Assembly: GCF_905147365.1 (NCBI RefSeq) | Contig: NC_056420.1 | Location: 13,402,001 to 13,466,000, forward strand | Direction of reading: 5' to 3' | DNA: 64,000 nucleotides | Source: Aricia agestis | Taxonomy: Eukaryota > Arthropoda > Insecta > Lepidoptera > Lycaenidae | Shown here: in pieces, positions 34,139-45,756 of the stretch | Layout of the letters: each line of letters begins with the position of its first letter | Numbering within the stretch: the first letter of the stretch is position 1 | The notes under the pieces: generated by a model | The model's input: only the letters and a program-made list of their open reading frames with translations | What the model was told of the DNA's origin: nothing | Databases searched by the model: none | Program-made: the position numbers and the translations under genes

Positions 34139-34306
34139 ATGAATAAATTTGCGATTGAGGATATTCGTTATTCAATGGTGTTGACAATTCTAGTTGCAAT
34201 TTTAAACCAATCTAACTTTTATGGACACAGAGATGAAAAAGTTGATGAAATAAATTATTTTATAGACACTTTTGTTAGCACGAATAAGATACCTGGTGTT
34301 GAATAA
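34139..34306 (+). CDS. Possible N-terminal exon of a secreted serine hydrolase-like protein
   Basis: The 55-codon frame starts MNKFAIEDIR and has a hydrophobic segment (YSMVLTILVAILNQ) usable as a signal peptide or anchor. It then reads VDEINYFIDTFVSTNKIPGV. An amphipathic helix ending in K-I-P-G-V is how the beta-lactamase-like serine hydrolase fold (LACTB/PF00144) begins. A stop follows two codons later, or 'ACCTG|GTGTTG' could act as a weak donor. No catalytic SxxK or YxN was found downstream, so it is a first exon, a fragment, or chance. Resemblance judged by eye. Confidence 0.25.
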   Translation: MNKFAIEDIRYSMVLTILVAILNQSNFYGHRDEKVDEINYFIDTFVSTNKIPGVE

Positions 34307-34660
34307 AAAAAAATGTAGGGGTTCTCTAAGTAGAGCAGAGGGAAAGCTTATAAAAAAACTTGAGAGGTGTCAAGGGACACCCGAATGGAACGAAGTTATT
34401 TTTTATGTTAAAAAAACCTATAATACATAATATTACACTCAAAAAAATTATAAAAAAACGAACTATCAACGTCCTCTGCCCCTAAAGGTACTAAAAAAGT
34501 GTCGAGGTCAAAATATATCGTTCTGTCTAGCCTCCTTTACGCCGAACGCGCGTACGTTCCAACAATCATAAAAGCTCATATCTTAATTAAATTAAGAGTT
34601 TGATAGGTATTGACAACTTGGGGCTTAATATGTCAAAATCTTTATTTAACTATAACGGTT
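34307..34660. other. No feature recognised
   Basis: AT-rich; contains 'gtgtcaagggacacccgaat', which may be an old repeat fragment. Confidence 0.35.
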
Positions 34661-35014
34661 GAGGTTGGGTTGCACCAACTAACTTTAACTATAACTTTAA
34701 CTACAATGCAAAATGTCAAATCTTTGGTTAAAGTTAAAAATGGACGCCATCAAGACGCAATATTTAACTATAACCATAGAGCTCGACAAGGTTTTAAATG
34801 CACGTGGCGAAAAAAGGAACTAATGCTGTCATCATACAATAACGCCATTTTCGACAGTTCTCCTTTACCAGCAGTGCCCCCGCCCACGTTCATTTATAAC
34901 CTTGCTGGACCAGCTGTCATCTGTCAATTTCTCCGGTCAAAGTTTTAAAGTAAAATTTAGCCTTAACTAAAACCATAACTTTAACTTTAACCACGCCTCT
35001 GGTGCAACCCAACC
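34661..35014. mobile_element. Composite MITE, copy 1
   Basis: Outer ends 'ggttgggttgcaccaact' and 'ctggtgcaacccaacc' with AACTTTAACTATA-type sub-terminal repeats. An inner MITE (34781-34911) starts 'gctcgacaaggttttaaa'. The same outer/inner pair recurs at 62382-62757. Confidence 0.7.
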
Positions 35015-36084
35015 TTAGTCATTAAAATTCGTCTCTGAGTGCGACAGTATATTATCTATACACAGGCTATATTGCCTGATCCTAAGGTAATAGTTCATCC
35101 TCAAGACCTGTGGGTAGACTTAATGTTTTCGGTGGCTTCGTGGCACGCTGATACTTTTATTAACCAGTGGAAACCGTTCACATTTTCGCTATGTACGACT
35201 ATTCCTTTCGCAAGATTTAAACAATAATAGTAAATAATGGGTATCAATAATTATAGTAAATAGTAGAATAATATTTCATGATGATATTATACTTTAAAAC
35301 GGAAAATTCGCTTCAACGAACGAAGTGTTAGATTAGGTTAGCATTAACAATATTGATGGGATTATGGATGTAAATGACAATGGTGATGACGTCAATAATG
35401 ATGACAACGTCAAAATTGATCGTGATGCTGACGTTGACAATGATAAATCTCATTTCCATCCCAATACATAACCGGGTAATGAACCGTTTGTAAGAATTAC
35501 CGCGAACTGAGCTGAGTCATTTTACATTATTAATTACCATCTGACCGACGCGCCGGTCGAATTAATACCAGCATTAAACGTAAGCATCGTACCTGAAACA
35601 AAAATAACAAGCGTTAAACATTTTTTAGCGAATCAACAATAAATATTTACTTTTATGCTGCCGTTTGCGAATTAGGGGCTTCCCCGAAATACAATTTGCT
35701 CATTTTTGGACGGATTACTTTTAGGCTTAAAATGAGTTTTTCTGGGTATTATCGGGATTGCGAGAAATTTCTTTGGGAAATTGTCGAGCTCGTCGTAATG
35801 CTCAAAATACCAGGTCCTTTTCGATTGAAAAGTGTTCTTCTTGAAATGACCGAACCGGTATTATAAGAAGACGAGCATTGGGTGAGATCTGCGAATAATA
35901 AATACTATAGAAGAGCAACTGAGTCAACAAAATTGTCCATGAAATGTAATACCTGGGTAATAGGTATACAGTATACACTTTACAATATTCGTACTTTCAG
36001 TTGTCAAAGTTGGGCCTGATAAAAATCATTTTCATTGTCCTAGAATCTAGATAAAGCTCGTCACAGACAGAGCAGGTAATGTAT
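35015..36084. other. No gene; a low-complexity GATGAC stretch
   Basis: 35341-35460 is rich in 'gatgac/gtcaat' repeats and encodes an Asp/Asn-rich string in one frame, which I read as simple sequence. A plus frame at 35064-35227 follows 'atacacag' but has no further support. Confidence 0.35.
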
Positions 36085-36572
36085 ATTAAGGCGAGGATAA
36101 ACCCCAATTTGTTATTCCGCGACTTCCGGTTTACCTAGTTCCAATATAATAACGAAGTTTTAAAAAATATGAGATATAAAGCACAATATTTAAAATACCT
36201 TAAACCATAAACATTTTAATAGAACTGAATACTTTGGCTGTAATTAATTTACAAACTCACCTCCGATAAAAATCTATTTCATCGAAATATAAGTATTAAC
36301 TAGGGTAATTATACATTTTATTTCAATAGATTGTTAGTAAATCTATATTAAAAATTCTTTAACCGAACAATTTTGTTTCTTAATGTTTATTTCCAAAGAT
36401 ATTAAAAAAAACATGAAAAATAGAGAAAATCCGCTGGAGTGACTTCAGTTTTATGCTAAGCTAAAATGAATCTTATTGCGATGCGTATACGCTTGGTCTT
36501 TGGTTGTGTGCAAAGTTATCGTTTTGGATTGAGATTAATCCCCGCCTTAATGTACATTACATCCCGGGATGT
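36085..36572. mobile_element. TIR element of about 490 bp
   Basis: Left 'ggtaatgtatattaaggcga' and right 'ccgccttaatgtacattaca' are inverted. The inside is AT-rich without a frame. Confidence 0.55.
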
Positions 36573-37890
36573 ATATCTTTACATTATATTAATGTATCAC
36601 ACACACAACAGGTAATGTAATGTATCTTTCCCTACATTTCAATGCTAAACGCCCCGCTTGACCCACATTTCAGCTGCTAAAGTATTATACAGGTTGTTCT
36701 TATTAATATTCTATGTTGTAATACTATGGCCTTTCGAGTTACTTGCTATTAGATTCACTAGATAGTTCATCAGGAGATGATTCGGATTGTAATTTTGATG
36801 CGCGCATTGTTACTTATTGTACCAAAAACAGAACGATGTGGATTGAAGATATTTGATTGAAAATATAGGCTCTGGGGAACAGACTGCCTGCAGTACCTGC
36901 TGTGAAGTGCTGTGCTAAGATGGCAAGTGGCAACACTGTGTGTATCTGTCTATCATACACATATAATATAATCACAGAAATTTTTTAACACCCTATGAAG
37001 AGAAGAGATGTATCGTAATATACAGAAATATATTGAGATGTATTTAGATGTATCAAAATATAAATGTATATTTTCATATAGCTCGGTATCTTAAGATACA
37101 AAGATGTAAAAATATACATTATAGCTGCTGTGTGTGGTCTCCTGACGATTTCTATAGAAAGATGTATTGGGATGTATCGAGGTGTATCGTGCTTTAATAT
37201 ACATCTTTACATTACCATACCATACATACATATATTCATGTCAGTAGTTGGAGCCATATTATATTATGAGCAATTGAATTTGGAGGGTTACCGTTCTATG
37301 CTGTATTTTATTTCGATAGATGAGCCAGAGTTTTTCTTAAATTGTAATCAATTAGTGTGAAATATATAGGAGTTGGTATTATATTATATATTATAGTATA
37401 TTGTATGGTATATATAGGAGTTGTAAATTTTTTTATTTACAGGTTGCGATAATGTTACGAATACTTAGACATAGAGAATAGGGATGACGACAAGGTCAAA
37501 GATTAGCTATTTTTTAAATAAAATAAAGTCATAGCAATAAAATATAAAGTATTTCCAAAATTTCAGCTTCATAACTTATGTATTTTTTTGTTATGACTTA
37601 TGAGCCTTCAAAGTTGGATAGTAAACTGTCGATTTTTTTTATAAAATGCCTTAACTTTTGTATACCATTCTATAAGTTATGCAATTTCATAAACGCAATA
37701 TTTAACATAGCTATCGAACAAACTACCTAAGCGTGACGTCACAGTTAGGCAACATTTTGTATGGATATCTTGGAGAGTTTTTAAGCTATCAAAGTTATTT
37801 TTTCACCGATAAGTATTCCTATTTTTGAATGGTCCTTCACTTACCAACAAGAAAAAAAAGTTCGTCATGCCTATTAGACTGAGGAATACA
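36573..37890. other. AT-rich DNA with 'gatgtat' repeats
   Basis: 36990-37210 is a loose array of gatgtat(c/t) and its complement. A short frame at 36740-36856 (SLDSSSGDDSDC) looks like an acidic transposase-linker fragment but is too short to assign. Confidence 0.35.
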
Positions 37891-38247
37891 TTTTTTTATG
37901 AAATAAGGGGGCAAATGAGCAAACGGGTACCTGATGGAAAGATGCTGCGAGTGTCCATGGGCAACGGAAGTTGTTCCGTTGCCCATAGACACTCGCAGCA
38001 TCAGAAGAGCTGCAGGTGCATTGCCGGCCTTTTAAGAGGGAATTGGGTAATAGGGGAGGGTAGGAAGGCAAGGGAAGGGAATAGGAGAGGGTGGGGAAGG
38101 GAATAGGGTAGGGGATCGGGCCTCCGGTAAACTCACTCACTCGGCGAAACACAGCGCAAGCGCTGTTTCACGCCGGTTTTCTTTGAGAACGTGGTATTTC
38201 TCTGGTCGAGCCGGCCCATTCGTGCCGAAGCATTGCTCTCCCACGTT
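37891..38247 (-). mobile_element. GC-rich poly(A) retroelement, copy 6, with folded-back tail
   Basis: Full-length minus copy whose tail contains a 29-bp inverted repeat (37941-37969 / 37974-38002, one mismatch, 4-bp loop). The inversion falls in the same tail segment as at 4833-4977. Confidence 0.85.
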
Positions 38248-39763
38248 AAAACCTGTATAAAATGGAACCAATAAAATGGGTCTATATTAATTTCTTTCTT
38301 AAGTAATGAAAGACAAGGACAACCTATAATAGTCCGCACGTTTCATTACTCTTACACCTTCCTGTTATTTACTTGACAGTTAGATAGGGAACGCTCTATT
38401 CATTGTAAATCTATGACGATTACCACAGTAACTCATGTGCTATTCTTTTGGCACGGACAGTTATTGCTAGCAGTTAGAATGTAATGGGGATAGATATACA
38501 AGCGTATAGAAGCGTATAGGCCTGATATTAATCTGAGGCGGGTTTATTGATGTTTGCTCATCGCTTACGGGGGATGTGGTCGTTATTGCTAGTCGGGGGT
38601 GCGTCCATAAACAATACTTTGTTGCAACAACATTTATGAGATTCGTGTATGCCCAAACGATAGTGATATTTTGAGTGATATGAAAAATTATTTTTGTATA
38701 GGGCTATTATATAAAATGTTGAAAATTTGTGTTTCCATCTTTGCTAGTAGTTGGGGAGGGGAAGAGGGGATTTCGGGATAAGCTTGAGCGTGTCAGATTA
38801 AGCTTGTATAGGCTTCCGGCATGTGTCTAGTTATCATGCTATAGAAATCAGATTTCTCATGTGGTGGGTATTTTTTTTAAATATTGAAATGACATCGTAT
38901 CTGTCAGATTAAGATAGTACCCCATATAAAGCACCGACGATTCAAAGGTGAGGTACTTTAAAATATAAAAAAAAAAGCTTCATATTTTCCTAACTAAGCT
39001 TCCCAGATGTTTTATTTTGCACTAAACTAAATGATTTAGTCCTTGTGGTCTAAAATATATTTATAATTTACCTAAACAAGCAATTTTCTGAATATGTTTT
39101 CTTTTTCAAAACTTTGAAATGGCTTAAATTTCTGAACCCGCCGCTAAAATAAAAAACGGTCTTATTATTTTTTTATCAGTTTTACCTAATGTAAAAAACC
39201 TACTAGGTCTCCATGACGCTCGAGTGACTACAAAAATAGTACCTTCCCCTCCCTTACTAAAGATGTATAGCTGAACATTTAGATAACATTAGAAAATTTT
39301 AGTGGAATTTAATTTGGATACACTAACTGAGCAAACAAGCGTTGAAAGAATAACTAAGCAAAAAAGCGTTGGAAAAATAATTATACCATGCCACTGCTAA
39401 ACACATTATATTCATGAATACAATAGAAAATTCTATGGTTTTCCAACAAAATGGGTTGTGCAGTATCGGAAAAATTGCCATTTTCTAAATATTATCGCCG
39501 TTAGATTAAATTGAAATATTCTCGTACCAAAACGCGAATATTATTCAAAATATTACAATTTAAAACGCATTGAACTGAAAAATCAGGACCATTGTGAATT
39601 CAGTGAATAAAACATGAGATGTTTTGAAACAGCGTCAGAATATGATTTAAAAAATGTGTGATTGTATATCTAGGTCTTAAGTAGCATTGTTTATTTTAAG
39701 GACCATGTATAAGCCGCTCTTGCCACTAAAGGCTATGTAAGATTCTTAGGCTGCGCTTTCACC
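38248..39763. other. No feature recognised
   Basis: AT-rich; no repeat partner, exon or RNA signal found. Confidence 0.4.
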
Positions 39764-39889
39764 AGAGATGTGTTGTGAGGAATTTATTTTTGAGAACCAA
39801 TAGAATCGCTTCATTGACTTGAGCTTGCCGTGATATCGCTCAGCGCGGCGATGCTATTGGATCTTCAAAACACATTCCTCGCAACACAT
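39764..39889. mobile_element. MITE with agatgtgttgtgagga ends
   Basis: The left end is mirrored by 'cctcgcaacacat', and inner 'caatagaatcgc' by 'gcgatgctattg'. Confidence 0.65.
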
Positions 39890-39892
39890 AAA

Positions 39893-40527
39893 ACTCGTAG
39901 CCAAATGGCAAAAAACGGAACCCTTATAGACTCCTCATGTCTGTCTGTCTGTCTGTTCGTCCGTATGTCACAGCCACTTTTCTCCGAAACTATAAGAGCT
40001 ATACTATTGAAAGTTGGTAAGTAGATGCAGTCTGTGAACCGCATTAAGATTTTGATACAAAATTCGAAAAATTATTAAAAATTTTAGGGGTCCCCATAGG
40101 TACCACTGAAACAATTTTTTTTTCATTTAACCTATGCGTATCGGATATCTATGGATACGTCTTCAAAAATTATATTGGAGTTTCTTATATAATTTTTTTC
40201 TAACCTGAATAGTTTGCGAGAGAGACTTTTCCAAAGTGGTCAAATGTGTGTCCCCCCTCTCTAACTTCTAAAGCAGGGGCATGATAATTCTAAAACAAAT
40301 ATATGATTTACATTACTGTAAAAACTACCAACGAAAATTGGTTTGAACGACATCTAGCAAGTAGTTTTTTTTATACGTCATAAATGGTAAACCTTCATTT
40401 AACTTTCATTAAATCAACTGAAATATTAAAATAAAGCAAAAACCTTTTAATTTCATAGAAATAAATTTTATTGCTGCTGCGGAACCCTTCATGGGCGAGT
40501 CCAACTCGCACTTGGTCGGTTTTTTTA
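39893..40527 (+). repeat. Dispersed '...TTGGTCGG' repeat, long copy
   Basis: Runs from 'aactcgtagccaaatggcaa' through a CTGT run, 'actattgaaagttggtaagt', 'gtggtcaaatgtgtgtcccc' and 'aaattggtttgaacgacatc' to 'gagtccaactcgcacttgg'. About 630 bp with no long frame. I recall it as very common and conserved across Lepidoptera, with unknown propagation mechanism. Confidence 0.65.
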
Positions 40528-40649
40528 TTTGACTAATTCCGAACAAATTATTTAGTAAAAATTGTTATTTGGTATATTGTGTGTGTTCGACCGAGAATAA
40601 TAGCGAGAAGAATTTCGCACTAAATACAGTTAAGAGAAACAAAATGACG

Positions 40650-40800
40650 TCTCATATCAGGGAGCAAACGACCAAGCGAATCATCTGTTGGAAAACAGCC
40701 ACCGTCATCGATCAGAAGAGTTGCAAGTGCATTGCCGGCCTTTTAAGATGCTGCGCTCTCTTTTGAAGGTTTGCAGTTCGTAATGGTGCCTTACTGCTAA
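40650..40800 (-). mobile_element. LINE ORF2 C-terminal fragment
   Basis: The minus frame reads YELQTFKRERSILKGRQCT then CNSSDR-stop, colinear with the LINE end at 25246. A short dead fragment. Confidence 0.55.
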
Positions 40801-41287
40801 GAGAGTACCCCTCTTTAGCCTCAAAGTCGTTCGCGTCAAATATCGTTGTGGGATTGTGATCGAATATCGATTGCTAAAATCGTGAATATCGGTATTCGGT
40901 CGTAACATAACTAAGTTCTTTACTATATACGCCTTATATCTTTGCCATAAGGGTTATGTTAGAGGTGAAATACAACTGAACGGTCCCTAGTGTGGTTTAT
41001 CGCGTTTATTTTATGGTTTTATATTCGATGGCCATATTTTATTCATACACGCGACTCTAGTTCGGAGTGGTTGTATGATATTGTATGGGGTAGGTCATGA
41101 ATCTGTCACTAGAAATGAAAAGTTTTCGAAGTTGATCACTGATAACATGTATTTATAATTTCATGGTGAATAATGGAAAATGTCTTTTCTTGCGAAAGTT
41201 TTTCTATCTGTCAGATATTTATACAAAAAATACTGTTCCATAGCAGATATTATATACAACTTGGTTGCGCCTAAATTAGTTAATGGC
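40801..41287. other. No feature recognised
   Basis: No exon or repeat supported. Confidence 0.4.
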
Positions 41288-41455
41288 GCACGCGCCGTAC
41301 ATTTACACACTGCGTTTTCCCGGGACTGACCCCCTTACGGAAAATGTGGAAATACCACACCGAATTTCATACAAATGGTTTGAGCGGCTTAAACGTGAAA
41401 AGTTAGTAGAAAGACGGGTTGACAAACCGATACACTTTCAAATTTAATAATATAT
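41288..41455 (-). mobile_element. Diverged Lep1-type Helitron fragment
   Basis: 'gcgccgtacatttacacact', 'ttttcccgggactgaccccc' and 'ttgagcggcttaaacgtgaa' in minus family order. Confidence 0.45.
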
Positions 41456-41639
41456 AGGTTTAACCTCAACTAGCGCTACATTCCTGCATCGCGCTATCGC
41501 AGTTTCTGAGAACGGCAAGATATACGACAATCTAGTGAGCTTCGGCTTGACCGAGCATAAACCTCGGTCATTCGGAAGGTATTTGCGACCACCACTCGAT
41601 CTATACTAATATTCTAAATAAGATAGTGCGTCTGTCCTC

Positions 41640-41945
41640 AATGCTTTTAATTCCCGAAGAAGGTAAGGTACGAACGGCGCAACGGAGAACCTTACTCACA
41701 AAACCCACAAACAACTAAATCAAACCACCCAAGTGCAATACAGTCGTTTGAGGGTTAGAAATATGACGTGCTACGTGACGAAATGCTCCCGACATAATCA
41801 CCCCATACATAACCCTCCGGGCGGCGTCGCGTGCCGCACGAGCACTGTAGCTGTCACATTAGACCCCGTAGTAGCCGGAGATAATGGTAGGGTTAATTCA
41901 GAAGTGCAGTTCTAAATGTGAATGGACTTTAAGGGCGAAAATTAA
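41640..41945 (+). other. GC-richer open segment, unassigned
   Basis: The plus frame 41733-41915 includes PPGGVACRTSTVAVTLDP and passes a donor-like 'ATAATG|GTAGGG' at about 41887. Codon composition differs from the surroundings, but no acceptor or family could be assigned. Confidence 0.2.
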
Positions 41946-42751
41946 AAAAAAGGATAAAAGTGAAAGTTTAAAGGTTTTTGTGACGGCAAAAGTGAAAATG
42001 AAACAGTTTTCGATCGGATAACGTGCCTTAACGCGTGTTGAAAATACTCCCGCAAACTTACAGCAGTGAGCAAGCTGACGATGATGAACTCAGGCCAAGA
42101 CTACAGACTGTCGTACATGTCACAAAAGCAAACACTTAGTTAAGCCTATCCTTTTCACACACACACACAGATGCGTCAAACTTATAACCCTCTTTTTTCG
42201 TCGGGTTCAAAAATTCCCTCGCCTGAATAAAACTTAGGCTATCGTAACCAACGACCGTGCATCATTTAGCAGTATTAAAACAATCTTAGCATTAATATGC
42301 TAAGCTAAGAATGTGTATTCTAAGCGTATTAAAAGTTTTCAAGTTTTTATGTTAAAACTCGTAGCGCCGCTGTTAAGCTAAAGACTTGGCTTTATGAAAA
42401 AAAGTTTGTTCTGATTTTAAAACGTCGTTTACTTAAAACTTCTTTTCGTAATATACAAAGACGATATTTAGTATTTAAATTTTTAATTCAAATGGGAGGA
42501 TATAACATAGGATATTCAAATAAACTACTTATTAAAAACATAATAATGGACGCTAACAGATGGATAACCAAGGTTATTTACTTTATATTGAGGGCATACA
42601 TAATATTCCCAAAATCAATATTTTAAACAAACACCGTAATTAAATTGTTTGCTAGTTAGGTGACAAAATTCTATCATGTTTTATTTTACTGGTTGTTTAT
42701 TAGTCAAAAACATAGTGAGATGACCTGCAAAAAAGTTGTTTTAGAGAAAAA
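41946..42751. other. No feature recognised
   Basis: AT-rich, with a short CA run near 42160. Confidence 0.4.
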
Positions 42752-42905
42752 ATGTACCATCGAGGAAATTGATTCCTAGGCAGTTGACGGACCTACGTCA
42801 TTTGGTTGGGTTATGTCAATCCAATACTAGTCGTGATCTGACGGCTAGTATCTAACCGACAAAATTATGTAGGTCCGTCATCCGGCTAGGAATCAAATTC
42901 TCTAA
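42752..42905. mobile_element. 'tactatcag' family MITE
   Basis: 'gattcctaggcagttgacgg' and 'ccgtcatccggctaggaatc' are inverted around 'cgtgatctgacgg'. Confidence 0.7.
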
Positions 42906-43226
42906 ATATACATAGAGAAAAAATTCACAGAGTGTACAGAATATACCCAGAGTTTTTGCTAATAAAATAAAACATTCTCAATTTCTTTCAGCCTCTGTGT
43001 GGACATACAAAATGGCGTCTTTACATATCCCCGCAGGATACAAGTCCATTTGTATGTTAAGTGCTGAGCTAAATCAATGTTAGTTTTGCCCCGGGCGTTC
43101 GGTGCAGTTCGATAAATTGTATATTATCTCGACAGGTGTATTTACCGTGTGCTTTCTTGAGGGTTAAATTTTGAAGCGTTGAAGTTAGTATTATTATAAT
43201 TATCTATAATGTACTTATAACTTATA

Positions 43227-43420
43227 ACCCGCAACTCAATTGCGCCAAGATTCGTTCATTGCGCTACAATCGTACATTTTTCTGGGATAAAAAGTATCCC
43301 ATGTCCTTTCCCGGGACACAAAGAATATCCATACCAAATTTCAGTAGAATAATTTCAGCGGTTTGGGGGTGAATAGGTAACAGACAGACACACTTTCGCA
43401 TTTATAATATTAGTATAGAT
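43227..43420 (-). mobile_element. Lep1-type Helitron, minus copy
   Basis: 'cccgcaactcaattgcgcca' to 'cgcatttataatattagtat'; all family blocks are present in reverse order. Confidence 0.65.
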
Positions 43421-43592
43421 TTATCATAATATTGTAATATAACGTGGATACCTTCAAATATTAAATGGTGGACGCATATTGTTATAAGCTCTACGGTTTG
43501 GCTTGGGGTGAAATTGTGATGGAAAATAACGAATTTCGTTTTAAAGTTTATGCGGCATTATAACCCATATTACCGTACTAGTATACCGTACT

Positions 43593-44828
43593 AGTTTCAT
43601 TCTTCGAAAAAGTAAAGATTTTAAAAGACCACAAACTCTTATTCATCTTTTCAACAGCTTAGTCAGAAGTAAACTAGAATATTGTAGTTCAGTATGGTCC
43701 CCTATCTACAAAATCCATATACAGAGGATTGAGAAGCTGCAAAAGCGCTTACTAAGGAGTAAGCGTTTTAGAAACATCTTCGACCCTAACGAAACATACC
43801 AGGGTAAATTGCAGGTCCTTAACATGCAGAGTTTTGAATCTAGACGTGCTATGTTGGATGTGTCCTTAATATATTATAAAATTCTACATGGATCAATAGA
43901 CTCAACAGACTTACTGTCTAAAATCATACGTGGGAGAGCCATGCTTCGTCATGAATGGGCCGGCTCGACCGGAGAAATACCACGTTCTCACAGAAAACCG
44001 GCGTGAAATAGCGCTTGCGCTATGTTTCGCCGAGTGAGTGAGTTTAACGGAGGCCCAATTTCCTTCCCTATCCTCCTTTATTCTCCGCCCTTCCCATCCC
44101 TACCCTCCCCTATGACCGTATTCCCTCTTAAAAGGCCGGCAACGCACCTGCAGCTCTTCTGATGCTGCGAGTGTCCATGAGCGACGGAAGTTGCTTTCAA
44201 TCAGGTGACCCGTTTGCTCGTTTGCCCCCTTATTAATTCATTAAAAAAAATGTACCTTTTATGATACCCCATCGTATGCCTCGCTTCCCGGTTCCCTTGT
44301 TTGCAAATTACACAACACACATGTCGCACAAACCTTCGAAAAAATTCTCCATTTTCCAACTCTCAAATTATTGAACAGTGTCTCTGATCGATCGACTTAT
44401 TCTGTGATAGTCTCAACAAAGTTAAAAATATTGTTAGAGAAAATTTTAACCACATTTCGAGGTAATTTTAAAACAAATTCTTCACAACTTTAATAATTAA
44501 TTATTTTTTTAAATATATTTTTTTAATTACTTACTTTTTGAATTTTAATCAATAATTATTATAACGTAAATAAAGTAATGATTTTTTTATTGTTTTTATT
44601 AAGTTTAATTATCATTTTTTTGTGTCCTATGTTTTATTTTTATTCAATGCTATGTGCAATTAATAAAATTATGTTTTTAAAAAATATGTATTGTTCAATA
44701 CTGTATTTTTAATTTTTAATAATTTAATTTAATTTAGTTTTAGTTTAAAATATTGTTTATTGTTCAATGCATGTTGAGGCCGAATGTAACTAGTTATTGT
44801 ATATAGCTGTAATTAAAAACAATATAAA
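43593..44828 (+). pseudogene. LINE reverse transcriptase C-terminus, split by a retroelement
   Basis: From about 43593 the plus frame reads FILRKSKDFKRPQTLIH, then LVRSKLEYCSSVWSPIYKIH and IQRIEKLQKRLLR, the conserved thumb-side region of jockey/CR1-type non-LTR reverse transcriptases. The frame runs through YYKILHGSIDSTDLLSKI to 43927, where a GC-rich retroelement (43928-44250) is inserted. It resumes after 44255 (HRMPRFPVPLFANYTT...), takes one frameshift near 44373 and stops at 44493. An AT-rich 3' UTR follows. The endonuclease and catalytic YxDD parts are missing, so the copy is 5'-truncated and dead. Confidence 0.75.
43928..44250 (+). mobile_element. GC-rich poly(A) retroelement, copy 7, inside a LINE
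   Basis: Complete plus copy inserted in the LINE coding end, same orientation. The LINE frame runs straight into it, giving a chimeric tail (GRAMLRHEWAGSTGEIPRSH) that is an artefact of the insertion. Confidence 0.85.
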
Positions 44829-45090
44829 ATAAATATTTAAGGGGGGCTCCCATACAGCAAACGTGATTTTTTTTGGCTTTTTTGCTCTATATCAATAATG
44901 GCAACAGGTAGGTACTTGATTTTTCTCAAAGTCCTTAGTTATATGTGTACCTAATTTAATATTTAATAATAATATTAAAATAAAATAAAAAATTAAGTGG
45001 GCCATACAAAAAACACAATTTTTGGCCTGATTTTGCTCCATAATGGTACGGAACCCTTCGCGCGCGAGTCCAACTCGCACTTGGCCGATT
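44829..45090 (+). repeat. Dispersed '...TTGGCCG' repeat, copy 4
   Basis: 'ccatacagcaaacgtgattt' to 'gagtccaactcgcacttggc'. It abuts the LINE 3' end. Confidence 0.6.
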
Positions 45091-45223
45091 ATTTATTAAT
45101 CATGAATTTATTCATTTATTGATACAAAACTGTATTTGGTCCTTAAATAAATAAATGAATAATAAATAAATAAATAGTATTATAAGTGTGAGATTTTATC
45201 TGCCATATACCTGTGTGTTCCTT

Positions 45224-45510
45224 TCACTTCAGACCGCAACGCGACGAGGCGAGGCGAGGTGAGGCGCGGTGCGGCATTTTGTATGGATTTGACAGATTTC
45301 AATTGAGTGTGACGTCTTGCGAATCTGTCAAATTCATACAAATTTAGAAATGCATCTACGCGTTGCGTTGCGGTCTGAATCAACCGGGTCAATTCAAACC
45401 GCAACACGACGCGTAGATGCATTTCGAAATTTCTATTGAATTGACAGTCTTGCATGACGTCTCGCTCAATTGAAGTCTGTCAAATCTATACGTCTACACG
45501 TCACGTTGCG
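45224..45510. mobile_element. MITE pair, 'gacgcgtagatgcatttc' family
   Basis: Repeated inverted blocks 'gcatctacgcgttgcgttgc', 'gtatggatttgacagatttc' and their complements suggest two adjacent copies, or one with doubled ends. Related copies at 50905-51035 and 51891-51997. Confidence 0.6.
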
Positions 45511-45756
45511 GCCGCGACTGAGCAAATTTTAATTAAATTTGCTCAAGACATACATCAGCATTCAGATCTCGAGTAAACACATAGGATTGTTTCTTTTTAT
45601 CCCAAAATACTGTTTCAGCACGATACATTTTCAGGGCAACTCTCATCTAGTTTATTCAATTTTTTAAATTTCACCTAAAGTTTTTGTAATTGATTTTACC
45701 AAACCTCAAATGCAATTTGCCTGAAATTTCTTGTATTTCCTCACCGTGCTGTAATT

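Noticed and set aside
35341..35460. Aspartate/asparagine-rich peptide, possible calcium-binding repeat
   Set aside because: Degenerate GATGAC/AATGAT simple sequence; the frame is short and has no start context.
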